Below are positions 33,674-41,312 of a stretch of DNA of 64,000 nt, in pieces. The stretch comes from Variovorax sp. SG517 (lineage in GTDB: Bacteria; Pseudomonadota; Gammaproteobacteria; Burkholderiales; Burkholderiaceae_C). The DNA lies in NCBI RefSeq assembly GCF_013376045.1, contig NZ_JABMJG010000008.1, positions 310,001 through 374,000 on the forward strand. Direction: 5' to 3'. Both the position numbers and the translations under genes were made by a program. Every line of letters begins with the position of its first letter. The first letter of the stretch is position 1. Under the pieces are notes generated by a model, which worked only from the letters and a program-made list of their open reading frames with translations, was not told the origin of the DNA and ran no database searches.

Positions 33674-34369
33674 ATGAGCCTGCAAGGCCTGAAGGGTGGC
33701 AAGGTCGAAGCCTTCATCTTCGACATGGACGGCACCATGATCGACTCCATGCCCTGGCATGCGCGGTCGTGGGTCGAATTCGTGGCGCGCCACGGCCTGA
33801 AGCTCGACGTGAGCGACATCCTGGCGCGCACCACGGGCCGCACCGGCGCCGAGTGCATGCGCGAGCTGTTCCAGCGCGAGCTCTCCGACGATGAGTGCCT
33901 GACGCTGGTGCACGAGAAGGAAGAGATCTACCGCGCCATGTTCAGCGACAACTTCACCGAGGTGGCTGGCTTCACGGCCTTCGCCAAGGCAGCTGTTGCG
34001 CGTGGCCTGAAGGTGGCCGTCGGCACGGCCGGCGACCGGCACAACATCGAGTTCGCCATGTCGCGCCTGAAGATGGACCCGCTGCCGCTGGCCATCGTGG
34101 GCGGCGACGAAGGCTTCTCCGGCAAGCCCACGCCCGCCATCTTCCTGGAAGCCGCGCGCCGCATCGGCATTGCGCCCGAGCGCTGCATCGTCTTCGAGGA
34201 CGCCCCCTTCGGCATCGAGGCCGCCCGCCGCGGCGGCATGCGCGCCGTGGCCGTCTGCAGCACCCATACCGCCGCCGAGCTGGCCGGCCCCCATGTGATC
34301 GCCGCGGTTCGCGACTACGACGAACTCGCCCATTCGAAATTTCTGGAGACCCTCGATGCTGCTACCTGA
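33674..34369 (+). CDS. HAD-family hydrolase (beta-phosphoglucomutase-like)
   Basis: 231-residue HAD phosphatase with all motifs: I FIFDMDGTMIDSMPWH (nucleophile D and acid D), II AVGTAGD, III SGKPTPAIFLEA (Lys) and IV VFEDAPFGIEAARRGGM. The cap domain is of the PGMB/phosphonatase helical type. Likely acts on a small sugar phosphate; substrate unknown. It starts 5 nt after prfB and its 3' end overlaps pepN by 14 nt. Confidence 0.92.
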   Translation: MSLQGLKGGKVEAFIFDMDGTMIDSMPWHARSWVEFVARHGLKLDVSDILARTTGRTGAECMRELFQRELSDDECLTLVHEKEEIYRAMFSDNFTEVAGFTAFAKAAVARGLKVAVGTAGDRHNIEFAMSRLKMDPLPLAIVGGDEGFSGKPTPAIFLEAARRIGIAPERCIVFEDAPFGIEAARRGGMRAVAVCSTHTAAELAGPHVIAAVRDYDELAHSKFLETLDAAT

Positions 34370-37058
34370 TGTTCGCGGTGCCCAAGGCCAACCGATCGCC
34401 ATCCGCCGCGAAGACTACGCCGCTCCGGCCTACTGGATCGACACCGTCGACCTGACCTTCGACCTCGACCCCGCCAAGACCCGCGTGCTCAACCGCATGC
34501 AGATGCGCCGCAACCCCGAGGTGCCGGTGCAGCCGCTGCGCCTGGACGGCGACGAGCTCAACCTGGCGCGCGTGCTGGTCAATGGCCAGGGCGCATCGTT
34601 CCGCATGGAGGGCGAGCAGCTCGTCATCGACGGCCTGCCCGACAGCTTCGAGCTCGAGATCTTCACCACCTGCTGCCCCATCAAGAACACCAAGCTGATG
34701 GGCCTGTTCGTGAGCGAGGACACCTTCTTCACGCAGTGCGAGGCCGAGGGCTTCCGCCGCATCACCTATTTCCTCGACCGTCCGGACGTGATGGCGATGT
34801 ACACCGTCACGCTGCGTGCCTCGAAGGCGGCCTACCCGGTGCTGCTGTCGAACGGCAACCTGGTCGAGCAGGGCGAGCTGCCCGAGGGCCGCCACTTCGC
34901 CAAGTGGGTCGACCCGTTCAAGAAGCCCAGCTACCTGTTCGCCCTGGTGGCGGGCAAGCTGGTGGCGCGCGAGCAGCGCATCAAGGCGCGCAGCGGCAAG
35001 GAACACCTGCTGCAGGTGTACGTGCGCGCCGGCGACCTCGACAAGACCGAGCACGCGATGAACTCGCTCATCAACTCGGTGCTGTGGGACGAGGCCCGCT
35101 TCGGCCTGCCGCTGGACCTCGACCGCTTCATGATCGTCGCCACCAGCGACTTCAACATGGGTGCCATGGAGAACAAGGGCCTGAACATCTTCAACACGAA
35201 GTACGTTCTGGCCAACCAGGCCACCGCCACCGACGCCGACTACAGCAACATTGAAAGCGTGGTCGGCCACGAGTACTTCCACAACTGGAGCGGCGACCGC
35301 GTGACCTGCCGCGACTGGTTCCAGCTCTCGCTGAAGGAGGGCCTCACCGTCTTCCGCGACCAGGAGTTCAGCCAGGACCTGTGCGCCGACGCGTCGGCGC
35401 GCGCCGTCAAGCGCATCGAGGACGTCCGCGTGCTGCGCACCGCCCAGTTCCCCGAGGACGCCGGCCCCATGGCCCACCCGGTGCGGCCCGACAGCTACAT
35501 CGAGATCAGCAACTTCTACACCGTCACCATCTACGAGAAGGGTGCCGAGGTGGTGCGCATGATGCAGACGCTGGTCGGCCGCAAGGGCTTCGAGAAGGGC
35601 ATCACGCTCTATTTCGAGCGCCACGACGGCCAGGCCGTGACCTGCGACGACTTCGCGCAGGCGATCGCCGACGCCAACCCTGAATCTGAGCTGGCCCGCC
35701 TGCTGCCCCAGTTCAAGCGCTGGTACAGCCAGGCCGGCACGCCGCGCCTCGCCGCCCACGGCGTGTACGACGCGCAGAACCGCAGCTACACCCTGAGCGT
35801 GGTGCAGAGCTGCCCGCCCACGCCGGGCCAGCCGACCAAGGAGCCCTTCGTCATTCCGGTGAACATCGGCCTGCTCGACGCCAGCGGGCGCGAGCTGCCG
35901 CTACAGCTCGAAGGCGAGAGCGAAGCGACGCACGGCACCCGCACCGTGGTGCTGTCCCGCGCTGGCGAGCAGATCACCTTCACGGGCCTCGATGCCGAGC
36001 CGGTGCCCTCCATCCTGCGCGGTTTCAGCGCACCGGTGATCCTCGACTTCGAGTACACCGACGCCCAGCTGCTCACCCTGCTGGCCAACGACCCCGATCC
36101 GTTCAACCGCTGGGAAGCCGGCCAGCGCCTGGGCCTGCGCGCCGCGCTGCAAGGCATTGCCGCGCTCGCCACCGACACCACGCCGGTGCTGAACGACGCC
36201 TACATCGACGCCATGCGCAGCGTGCTGCGCAACCCGCAGCTCGACGCCGCCTTCAAGGAACTGGTGCTCACGCTGCCTTCGGAAACCTACATCGCCGAGC
36301 AGCTCGACGTGGTCGACCCGCAGCGCGTGCACCTCGTGCGCGAAGCCATGCGCGCCCAGCTGGCCACGGCCCTTTTTGCCGACTGGGAGTGGGCCTACGA
36401 GCAAAACCACGACACCGGCGCCTACAGCCCCGATCCGACCTCTTCCGGCCGCCGCGCGCTGGCCGGCATGGCGCTCAACTTCCTGTGCCTGGCGGCGCGC
36501 TCCTCGGGCGACGTCGTGTGGCCGGGCAAGACGCTGCAGCGCTTCAAGGACGCGGGCAACATGACCGACCGCTTCAACGCGCTCAACGCGCTGGTGTCGT
36601 CGGGCCACACGCTGGCGGCACAGGCGCTCGCGCGCTTCCACGCCATCTTCAAGGACGAGGCGCTGGTCATCGACAAGTGGTTCTCGCTGCAGGCCGGCGC
36701 CCCCGACCGCGGCGGCGACATCCTGCCGCTGGTGAAGCAGCTGATGAAGCACCCCGACTTCTCGCTGAAGAACCCGAACCGCGCACGCAGCGTGATCTTC
36801 AGCTATTGCAGCGCCAATCCCGGCGCCTTCCACCGCCCGGACGCGGCCGGCTACGTGTTCTGGAGCGAGCGCGTGATCGAGCTCGACGCCATCAACCCCC
36901 AGGTCGCCGCCCGCCTCGCGCGCGCGCTCGACCGCTGGAGCAAGCTGGCCGAGCCCTACCGCAGCGCCGCGCGCGAGGCGATTGCCCGTGTGGCGGCCAA
37001 GCCGGACCTGAGCAAGGACACGCACGAAGTGGTGACCCGCGCTCTTGCAGGAAATTGA
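34356..37058 (+). CDS. pepN: aminopeptidase N
   Basis: M1-family zinc aminopeptidase, 900 residues, acting on N-terminal residues of peptides in the cytoplasm. It carries the exopeptidase motif GAMENKGLNIFN, the zinc motif HEYFHNW (His 305 and 309) with the third ligand Glu in SLKEGLTVFRDQEFS, and the DUF3458 C-terminal half typical of E. coli PepN. The start overlaps the HAD gene by 14 nt, consistent with one transcript. Confidence 0.97.
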   Translation: MLLPDVRGAQGQPIAIRREDYAAPAYWIDTVDLTFDLDPAKTRVLNRMQMRRNPEVPVQPLRLDGDELNLARVLVNGQGASFRMEGEQLVIDGLPDSFELEIFTTCCPIKNTKLMGLFVSEDTFFTQCEAEGFRRITYFLDRPDVMAMYTVTLRASKAAYPVLLSNGNLVEQGELPEGRHFAKWVDPFKKPSYLFALVAGKLVAREQRIKARSGKEHLLQVYVRAGDLDKTEHAMNSLINSVLWDEARFGLPLDLDRFMIVATSDFNMGAMENKGLNIFNTKYVLANQATATDADYSNIESVVGHEYFHNWSGDRVTCRDWFQLSLKEGLTVFRDQEFSQDLCADASARAVKRIEDVRVLRTAQFPEDAGPMAHPVRPDSYIEISNFYTVTIYEKGAEVVRMMQTLVGRKGFEKGITLYFERHDGQAVTCDDFAQAIADANPESELARLLPQFKRWYSQAGTPRLAAHGVYDAQNRSYTLSVVQSCPPTPGQPTKEPFVIPVNIGLLDASGRELPLQLEGESEATHGTRTVVLSRAGEQITFTGLDAEPVPSILRGFSAPVILDFEYTDAQLLTLLANDPDPFNRWEAGQRLGLRAALQGIAALATDTTPVLNDAYIDAMRSVLRNPQLDAAFKELVLTLPSETYIAEQLDVVDPQRVHLVREAMRAQLATALFADWEWAYEQNHDTGAYSPDPTSSGRRALAGMALNFLCLAARSSGDVVWPGKTLQRFKDAGNMTDRFNALNALVSSGHTLAAQALARFHAIFKDEALVIDKWFSLQAGAPDRGGDILPLVKQLMKHPDFSLKNPNRARSVIFSYCSANPGAFHRPDAAGYVFWSERVIELDAINPQVAARLARALDRWSKLAEPYRSAAREAIARVAAKPDLSKDTHEVVTRALAGN

Positions 37059-37059
37059 G

Positions 37060-37153
37060 CACACCCCCAGGCTTCGCGCACTTCGTGTCGCTTCGCCAAC
37101 CCCCTTGCAGGGGGCAACACCTGCGGCCCGGCAAAGCCGGTTCCGCGGTGTTT
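37060..37153 (+). repeat. dispersed intergenic repeat, copy B
   Basis: Second copy of the element seen at 11969-12057. It shares CCCCCAGGCTT, CACTTCGTGT, CGCCAACCCCCTTGC, GGGGGCAACACC and AAGCCGGTTCCGCGG. Internal stems are CCCCCTTGCAGGGGG and AACACC/GGTGTT enclosing CCGGC/GCCGG. It again follows a stop codon directly (pepN) and precedes a same-strand gene (fbp). It may attenuate or process the transcript; that is inference. Confidence 0.8.
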
Positions 37154-37190
37154 CGCGAACAGACCCTCAACATTGCATAGGACATATCCC

Positions 37191-38201
37191 ATGGCCCAGA
37201 AGATTTCCCTCACCCGCTACCTCGTCGAACAGCAGCGCGCCGACGGCCTCATTCCCGGCCAGTTGCGCCTGCTGCTCGAAGTGGTCGCGCGCGCCTGCAA
37301 GAGCATCAGCCAGGCCGTCAACAAGGGCGCACTGGGCGGCGTGCTCGGCACGGCCGAGAGTGAGAACGTGCAGGGCGAGATCCAGAAGAAGCTGGACATC
37401 ATCGCCAACGAAGTGCTCATCGAGGCCAACGAATGGGGCGGCCACCTCGCGGCCATGGCCAGCGAGGAAATGGAATCCATCCACGTGGTGCCCAACCGCT
37501 ACCCGCAGGGCGAATACCTGCTCATGTTCGACCCGCTCGACGGCAGCAGCAACATCGACGTGAACGTCAGCATCGGCACCATCTTCAGCGTGCTGAAGAA
37601 GCCCGACGACCACCCCGGCGTGCAGGAAAGCGACTTCCTGCAGGCAGGCACCCAGCAGGTGGCCGCCGGCTACTGCATCTACGGCCCCCAGACCACCCTG
37701 GTGCTGACCGTGGGCAACGGCGTGGCCATGTTCACCCTCGACCGCGAGCAGGGCAGCTTCGTGCTGACGCAGGAAGACATCCAGATTCCGCCCGACACCA
37801 AGGAATTCGCGATCAACATGAGCAACATGCGCCACTGGGACGAGCCCGTGAAGCGCTACATCGACGAATGCCTGGCCGGCAAGGAAGGCCCGCGCGGCAA
37901 GGACTTCAACATGCGCTGGATCGCCAGCATGGTGGCCGACGTGCACCGCATCCTGATGCGCGGCGGCGTCTTCATGTACCCCTGGGACAAGCGCGAGCCC
38001 GAAAAGGCCGGCAAGCTGCGCCTGATGTACGAGGCCAACCCGATGAGCTGGCTGGTCGAGCAGGCCGGCGGCGCCGCCACCAACGGCAAGCAGCGAATCC
38101 TGGACCTGCAGCCCACCAAACTGCACGAGCGGGTGAGCGTGATGTTGGGTTCTAGAAACGAAGTTGAGCGTTTGACGCAGTACCACGCAGAGAAGGCCTG
38201 A
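37191..38201 (+). CDS. fbp: class I fructose-1,6-bisphosphatase
   Basis: Gluconeogenic enzyme, 336 residues. The metal/substrate motif FDPLDGSSNIDVNVSIGTIF is near residue 106, and MYEANPMSWLVEQAGGAATNGKQRILDL (quoted in part: MSWLVEQAGGAATNG) is the FBPase C-terminal motif. ATG 37191 (MAQKISLTRYL) is favoured over ATG 37173 by AGGACA upstream and by the family N-terminus. Confidence 0.96.
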   Translation: MAQKISLTRYLVEQQRADGLIPGQLRLLLEVVARACKSISQAVNKGALGGVLGTAESENVQGEIQKKLDIIANEVLIEANEWGGHLAAMASEEMESIHVVPNRYPQGEYLLMFDPLDGSSNIDVNVSIGTIFSVLKKPDDHPGVQESDFLQAGTQQVAAGYCIYGPQTTLVLTVGNGVAMFTLDREQGSFVLTQEDIQIPPDTKEFAINMSNMRHWDEPVKRYIDECLAGKEGPRGKDFNMRWIASMVADVHRILMRGGVFMYPWDKREPEKAGKLRLMYEANPMSWLVEQAGGAATNGKQRILDLQPTKLHERVSVMLGSRNEVERLTQYHAEKA

Positions 38202-38210
38202 TTTCTTGGC

Positions 38211-38216
38211 TATAAT
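38211..38216 (+). promoter_or_regulatory. -10 box for tRNA-Thr
   Basis: TATAAT matches the sigma-70 consensus exactly and ends 10 nt before the tRNA, just after the fbp stop. The expected -35 (about 38188-38193, CAGAGA) is weak; a TTGACG lies at 38172 but too far away. The gene may also be read from fbp. Confidence 0.6.
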
Positions 38217-38226
38217 CTGAGGCTTC

Positions 38227-38302
38227 GCCGGTGTAGCTCAGTCGGTAGAGCAGCTCATTCGTAATGAGAAGGTCGGGTGTTCGATTCATCTCTCCGGCAC
38301 CA
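38227..38302 (+). tRNA. tRNA-Thr (anticodon CGT)
   Basis: 76 nt with CCA encoded. Acceptor GCCGGTG pairs with CTCCGGC except for a T-T mismatch at position 6-67; the discriminator is A. The loop TTCGTAA gives anticodon CGT (reads ACG). The T-arm is GGTGTTCGATTCATC. The gene lies just before an accessory region, a position often used by integrating elements. Confidence 0.95.
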
Positions 38303-38307
38303 AATCA

Positions 38308-38343
38308 AAAGCCCCGCTATTTTTTCGATAGCGGGGCTTTTTG
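38308..38343 (+). terminator. intrinsic terminator after tRNA-Thr
   Basis: AAGCCCCGCTAT pairs fully with ATAGCGGGGCTT around a T-rich loop and is followed by further T residues. It lies 6 nt after the tRNA CCA. Confidence 0.92.
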
Positions 38344-38377
38344 TTTGCAGCCCTCAAGCCGGGCCGCATATCGGAGA

Positions 38378-38674
38378 TCAGGCCGAAGCCGCAGATGCGC
38401 TCATGGCCCCGGGCGGGTCGCCTGCATTGATCTGCTTCAGCAGCTCCTGAGAGAGCTGCGCCGCATCGTCAGCCAAGTCTGCGGCGATCCACATGACGCG
38501 GTCTCGGTGCGTCGCTCCGATCGCGTCGAACCAATCGCATCCGTCCCCGTAGCAACACTTCAGCAGAGATTGCAATTGGGACAACTTTTTCTCAAGAAGA
38601 TCTGCCGCGTCGGATGAGGCGATTGCGCCGTGGGAGGTGGGCGCGTCTTGCCCGGCGATAATTTGATCAGCCAC
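38378..38674 (-). CDS. hypothetical protein, small and acidic
   Basis: 98 residues from a GTG at 38674, chosen because AAGAGAG lies 8 nt upstream; the frame extends to a GTG at 38704. It is predicted mostly helical (AADLLEKKLSQLQSLLKCCYG, quoted in part: ADLLEKKLSQLQSLLK, and IAADLADDAAQLSQELLKQI). A central GDGCDWFDAIGATHRDRV carries the only conserved-looking motif. I do not recognise the family. It lies alone between tRNA-Thr and the toxin-antitoxin pair, within the accessory stretch. Confidence 0.6.
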   Translation of the reverse strand: MADQIIAGQDAPTSHGAIASSDAADLLEKKLSQLQSLLKCCYGDGCDWFDAIGATHRDRVMWIAADLADDAAQLSQELLKQINAGDPPGAMSASAASA

Positions 38675-38920
38675 TTGATGTGCTCTCTTTCGAAGGTTAT
38701 GCACGTTGATTGGTCAGACGGCCATGGTGTTAGCGCACCTTGGCCGTCGCCTTTTGTGCCTCACATCGACATCGCTGCGGTGTGCATCGATGTCCCGCCG
38801 TGAGGCGCGGCGGTCGTTCAAATGTATGGGAGAACCGTGCTGGCGGACGGCTCCATGCAGTGAACAAATTGGGGATCGCGCCGACTTTGCGCATGACTGC
38901 GATCGTCGCGGGGTTGGCGC
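38675..38920. other. gene-free stretch
   Basis: About 245 nt between the small hypothetical gene and the antitoxin gene. Short open frames exist on both strands, but none has a ribosome site and believable composition. No hairpin with a T-run was seen. Confidence 0.5.
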
Positions 38921-39286
38921 TCAGGCCTTGATCTGCCTGGCCTTCGCACGGCCAAGTGCACGTCTCGGCGCCTTGTAGTCCGGATCGACCGCCCTGAGTG
39001 CCTCAGGCATCTTCTCTGCAATGGCGATCAGCGTCTTTGCGGCGCCTGTCGGTTCGCGGCGACCCTGCTCCCACTGCTGCAGAGTGCGCACCGACACGCC
39101 GAGCAATTTGGCAAAGCCGGCTTGCGACAGGCCAGTGTTCTCGCGTGCAGCAACGACAGGCGTATATACCTTGCGCGTCTTCCCGGCACCCATTTCGCGT
39201 GCCGACTGCACAAGCAATGCCTCCAAGTCCTGGCTCGCTTCGAAAGCGGCCAGCTCGGCATCACTCATTGGCTTTTTCTGCGGCAT
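38921..39286 (-). CDS. HigA-like antitoxin, XRE-family helix-turn-helix
   Basis: 121-residue DNA-binding antitoxin. The helix-turn-helix is near residues 45-95: ARENTGLSQAGFAKLLGVSV then RTLQQWEQGRREPTGAA. It overlaps the toxin gene by 26 nt and lies downstream of it, the toxin-first order typical of higBA. It should bind the toxin and repress the shared promoter, where a matching palindrome is present (39593-39607). The C-terminus is Arg/Lys-rich. Confidence 0.88.
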   Translation of the reverse strand: MPQKKPMSDAELAAFEASQDLEALLVQSAREMGAGKTRKVYTPVVAARENTGLSQAGFAKLLGVSVRTLQQWEQGRREPTGAAKTLIAIAEKMPEALRAVDPDYKAPRRALGRAKARQIKA

Positions 39287-39581
39287 CGCGCAACTCCTTC
39301 AAGGTTTCGCCGGAGATCGAATCGAGATTCGCTTTGGCGTAGATCAACAACAGGACCACTTCACCGGGCTTCTTGCGGTTGAAGTACACAACCCGCACTC
39401 CGCCGCTTTTGCCCGATCCGGCTCGGCTCCATCGGACCTTGCGCACGCCCCCCGACCTCTGGACGGGATCTCCGGCATCAGGGTTCTCGGAGATGTAGGC
39501 TGCAAACTCATCTCGCTCTTCCTCTGTCCAGTAGTTCGGCCATAGCTTCTGGAAGGTTGGGGTTTCAACGACGGTGAGCAT
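39261..39581 (-). CDS. RelE/HigB-type toxin
   Basis: 106-residue protein of the RelE/ParE superfamily (HigB-2-like), expected to cleave ribosome-bound mRNA. Motifs include MLTVVETPTFQKLWPNYWT, the core RKVRWSRAGSGKSGGVRVVY and LLLIYAKANLDSIS. Conserved basic residues and Tyr (VRVVYF) fit the RNase fold. The first gene of a two-gene module, with the antitoxin overlapping its 3' end. Confidence 0.88.
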   Translation of the reverse strand: MLTVVETPTFQKLWPNYWTEEERDEFAAYISENPDAGDPVQRSGGVRKVRWSRAGSGKSGGVRVVYFNRKKPGEVVLLLIYAKANLDSISGETLKELRDAAEKANE

Positions 39582-39592
39582 GCGCGCAAGAG

Positions 39593-39634
39593 TACGCCAT
39601 TGGCGTATATTCTAATCGTGCAGCGTCGTGAACC
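39593..39634 (-). promoter_or_regulatory. promoter/operator of the toxin-antitoxin pair
   Basis: Reading the minus strand: a -35-like TTCACG (about 39629-39634), 17 nt, then a -10-like TATACG that runs into the palindrome TACGCCA-a-TGGCGTA (39593-39607, one-nt centre). The palindrome ends 11 nt before the toxin start codon. A palindrome over the -10 is what an XRE antitoxin would need for autorepression. Confidence 0.55.
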
Positions 39635-39642
39635 CATTCACG
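39627..39642. repeat. short inverted repeat CGTGAA/TTCACG
   Basis: CGTGAA-ccca-TTCACG just upstream of the toxin operator. It overlaps the proposed -35 element, so it could be a second operator or chance. Little else can be said of the 39643-39815 stretch, which holds no credible gene. Confidence 0.4.
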
Positions 39643-39815
39643 GAATCAGCACAAGAATTTCGGTAGCGACGGTCAGGAGGCAAATCACGGCGCTGCGCCT
39701 ATCAGGCGCGCCCCCTGAAACTCGGATCAACACAAGAAAGTGCGAGCGACGAACTGGTTGCTGCAGTCCGACGAATGGAAATGCAATGGTCCCTCGCCCA
39801 TTTCCCGCCAAACGC

Positions 39816-39850
39816 AAAAAGCCCGCCATCGAAACGATGACGGGCCTTTG
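39816..39850 (-). terminator. intrinsic terminator after the sirtuin gene
   Basis: On the minus strand, GGCCCGTCATCG pairs with CGATGGCGGGC around TTT and is followed by TTTTT. It lies 20 nt after the sirtuin stop. The opposite strand has only a short T-run. Confidence 0.85.
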
Positions 39851-39870
39851 ATTGCAGGCATCCAAATGAA

Positions 39871-40581
39871 CTACGAGCCCGCTTCGCTCAACCACCTGGC
39901 AGCCAGCGCAGGCACCATGTCCGTCGCCCTGCCCTGCAGGAAGGTGAAGCCACGCGGCACCTCTTCGATGTCGAGCGCGACAAGCACTTTCTCGGCGCCG
40001 CGGTCCGCGTACCGCACGAGCGACGCTGCCGGATAGACCGTGAGCGAGGTGCCCACCACCAACACGCGCGCCGCAGTCGCCACGTGCTCCTCGGCTTCCT
40101 CGAAGTGCTGCACCGCCTCGCCGAACCACACGATGTCGGGCCGCAGCTGGGTGCCGTCTTCGCAGAGTTGCCCCATGGCAATGGGATTGTCATCGATGCG
40201 ATAGCGCTTCGGCTCGGGCTCCGAGGTGCCCCGCGCGTAGGCGAGTTGCCCGTGCAGGTGCACCACGTTGCGCGACCCGGCACGCTCGTGCAGCGCATCG
40301 ACGTTCTGCGTGACGATCACGACTTCGTATGCCGCCTCGAGCGACGCGATGGCCATGTGGGCCGCGTTGGGCTGCGCCTGCCATGCCTTCTCGCGCCGCT
40401 CGTTGTAGAAGGCCAGCACCGCCTCCGGGTGCCGCTGCCAGCCTTCGGGGCTGGCGAGTTCCTGCCACGAGTAGCTGTTCCACAGGCCTTTGGCATCGCG
40501 GAAGGTGGGCAGGCCGCTCTCGGCGCTGACGCCGGAGCCCGAAAGCACGACGATCTTGTTCGGCTGAACCTGGGGTTTCAT
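39871..40581 (-). CDS. Sir2-family NAD-dependent deacylase without zinc cysteines
   Basis: 236-residue single-domain sirtuin. NAD-binding and catalytic motifs are intact: VLSGSGVSAESGLPTFRDA, VIVTQNVDALHERAG, the general base His in NVVHLHGQL, and VVGTSLTVYPAASLV. The zinc module, normally two CxxC pairs, is reduced to a region with only one Cys (MGQLCEDGTQLRPDIVWFGE), so zinc cannot be bound in the usual way. I start at ATG 40581 because AAGGAG lies upstream. It begins 42 nt after the last tRNA of the array on the same strand and may be cotranscribed with it. Target unknown: protein deacylase or NAD-consuming defence enzyme. Confidence 0.88.
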   Translation of the reverse strand: MKPQVQPNKIVVLSGSGVSAESGLPTFRDAKGLWNSYSWQELASPEGWQRHPEAVLAFYNERREKAWQAQPNAAHMAIASLEAAYEVVIVTQNVDALHERAGSRNVVHLHGQLAYARGTSEPEPKRYRIDDNPIAMGQLCEDGTQLRPDIVWFGEAVQHFEEAEEHVATAARVLVVGTSLTVYPAASLVRYADRGAEKVLVALDIEEVPRGFTFLQGRATDMVPALAARWLSEAGS

Positions 40582-40623
40582 GCTTCGGCGCTCCTTCTGC
40601 GTTGCTGTCGTTGAGTTGTTGGT

Positions 40624-40700
40624 TGGCTCCCCGAACACGAATCGAACGTGTGACCTGCGCATTAACAGTACGCCGCATCTACCAGCTGAGCTACCGGGGA
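40624..40700 (-). tRNA. tRNA-Asn (anticodon GTT), D-arm irregular
   Basis: 77 nt with CCA. Acceptor TCCCCGG pairs with TCGGGGA (one G-T pair), the loop CTGTTAA gives GTT, and the T-arm is ACACGTTCGATTCGTGT. The D-arm reads GCTCAGCTGGTAGATGC, with one extra nucleotide compared with the usual GCTC...GAGC, so the D-stem is imperfect. Last member of the array. Confidence 0.85.
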
Positions 40701-40726
40701 AAAATGGGTTGAAGGATATCTATGGA

Positions 40727-40800
40727 TGGAGGCGCGACCCGGAGTCGAACCGGGCTGGACGGATTTGCAATCCGCTGCACTGCCGCTTTGCTATCGCGCC
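40727..40800 (-). tRNA. tRNA-Cys (anticodon GCA)
   Basis: 74 nt with CCA. GGCGCGA pairs with TCGCGCC; the loop ATTGCAA gives GCA; discriminator U. It is the most canonical member of the array and closely resembles enterobacterial tRNA-Cys. Third from... the downstream end is tRNA-Asn, 26 nt away. Confidence 0.95.
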
Positions 40801-40826
40801 GAGATCGAGCTTGCTGATGGCGTTGG

Positions 40827-40912
40827 TGGTGGATCGTCTTCGAGTCGAACGAAGTATTCCCGAAGGAGACGGGGTTACGGCCCGCTGCAGTCGCCAGTGC
40901 TGCTCACGATCC
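40827..40912 (-). tRNA. tRNA-Tyr (anticodon GTA), C at position 33
   Basis: 86 nt with CCA and a long variable arm (class II). Acceptor GGATCGT pairs with ACGATCC, the D-stem is GCAG/CTGC and the T-arm CTTCGTTCGACTCGAAG is perfect. The anticodon loop is CCGTAAC: position 33, almost always U, is C here. The fold is otherwise complete, so it is not obviously decayed. Confidence 0.88.
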
Positions 40913-40938
40913 ATCGAAAGGAAAAGTCGATCGATGAA

Positions 40939-41014
40939 TGGCGTTCCGCAGGGGAGTCGAACCCCTGGCTTCCTCCTGGACAGGGAGGCACTCTGGCCAC
41001 TGAGTTAGCGGAAC
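40939..41014 (-). tRNA. tRNA-Asp (anticodon GTC)
   Basis: 76 nt with CCA. All stems are perfect (GTTCCGC/GCGGAAC, ACTC/GAGT, CCTCC/GGAGG, AGGGG/CCCCT). The loop CTGTCCA gives GTC. Position 37 is C instead of the usual purine; discriminator G as expected for Asp. Confidence 0.92.
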
Positions 41015-41039
41015 GAAAAAAGAGAAAGAGAAGAAAAGC

Positions 41040-41115
41040 TGGCAAGCCCTCAAGGATTCGAACCTTGGATCCCGAGATCAAAACCCGGTGCCTTGGACCA
41101 CTAGGCGAAGGGCCG
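41040..41115 (-). tRNA. tRNA-Gln (anticodon TTG)
   Basis: 76 nt with CCA. The loop TTTTGAT gives TTG (reads CAA). The D-arm GCCTAGTGGTCCAAGGC and T-arm CAAGGTTCGAATCCTTG are good. The terminal pair 1-72 is C-T and 2-71 is G-T; a weak first pair is normal for tRNA-Gln. Discriminator G. Confidence 0.9.
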
Positions 41116-41127
41116 GCAAAAATTGGT

Positions 41128-41203
41128 TGGCGCGCGCGGAAGGATTCGAACCTTCAACCGTTGGGTTTGGAGTCCAGTGCTCTGCCAGTTGAGCTACACA
41201 CGC
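41128..41203 (-). tRNA. tRNA-Trp (anticodon CCA)
   Basis: 76 nt with encoded 3' CCA. Acceptor GCGTGTG pairs with CGCGCGC (two G-T pairs), the D-arm is GCTC/GAGC and the T-arm GAAGGTTCGAATCCTTC. The loop CTCCAAA gives CCA. The anticodon stem CTGGA/CCCAA has mismatches at 27-43 and 31-39, unusual for a housekeeping tRNA-Trp. Confidence 0.88.
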
Positions 41204-41228
41204 ACAAGAAAAAGCGAAAGAGAAAAGA

Positions 41229-41306
41229 TGGTCTGGGTGGCAGGATTTGAACCTGCAGCCTCCTGCTTCCAAGGCAGGCCGTCTACCAGATTGACACTAC
41301 ACCCAG
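41229..41306 (-). tRNA. tRNA-Pro (anticodon TGG) with Leu-like D-arm
   Basis: 78 nt with CCA. Perfect acceptor CTGGGTG/CACCCAG with the Pro-typical C1-G72 and A73, anticodon stem CCTGC/GCAGG with loop CTTGGAA (TGG), and T-arm GCAGGTTCAAATCCTGC. The D-arm TGTCAATCTGGTAGACG looks like that of a tRNA-Leu and makes the molecule longer than a normal tRNA-Pro. Confidence 0.9.
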
Positions 41307-41312
41307 AGAAAT

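Noticed and set aside
38706..38978. 90-codon plus-strand frame between the hypothetical gene and the antitoxin
   Set aside because: No ribosome site, Arg/Cys-rich implausible composition, and partly antisense to the antitoxin gene.
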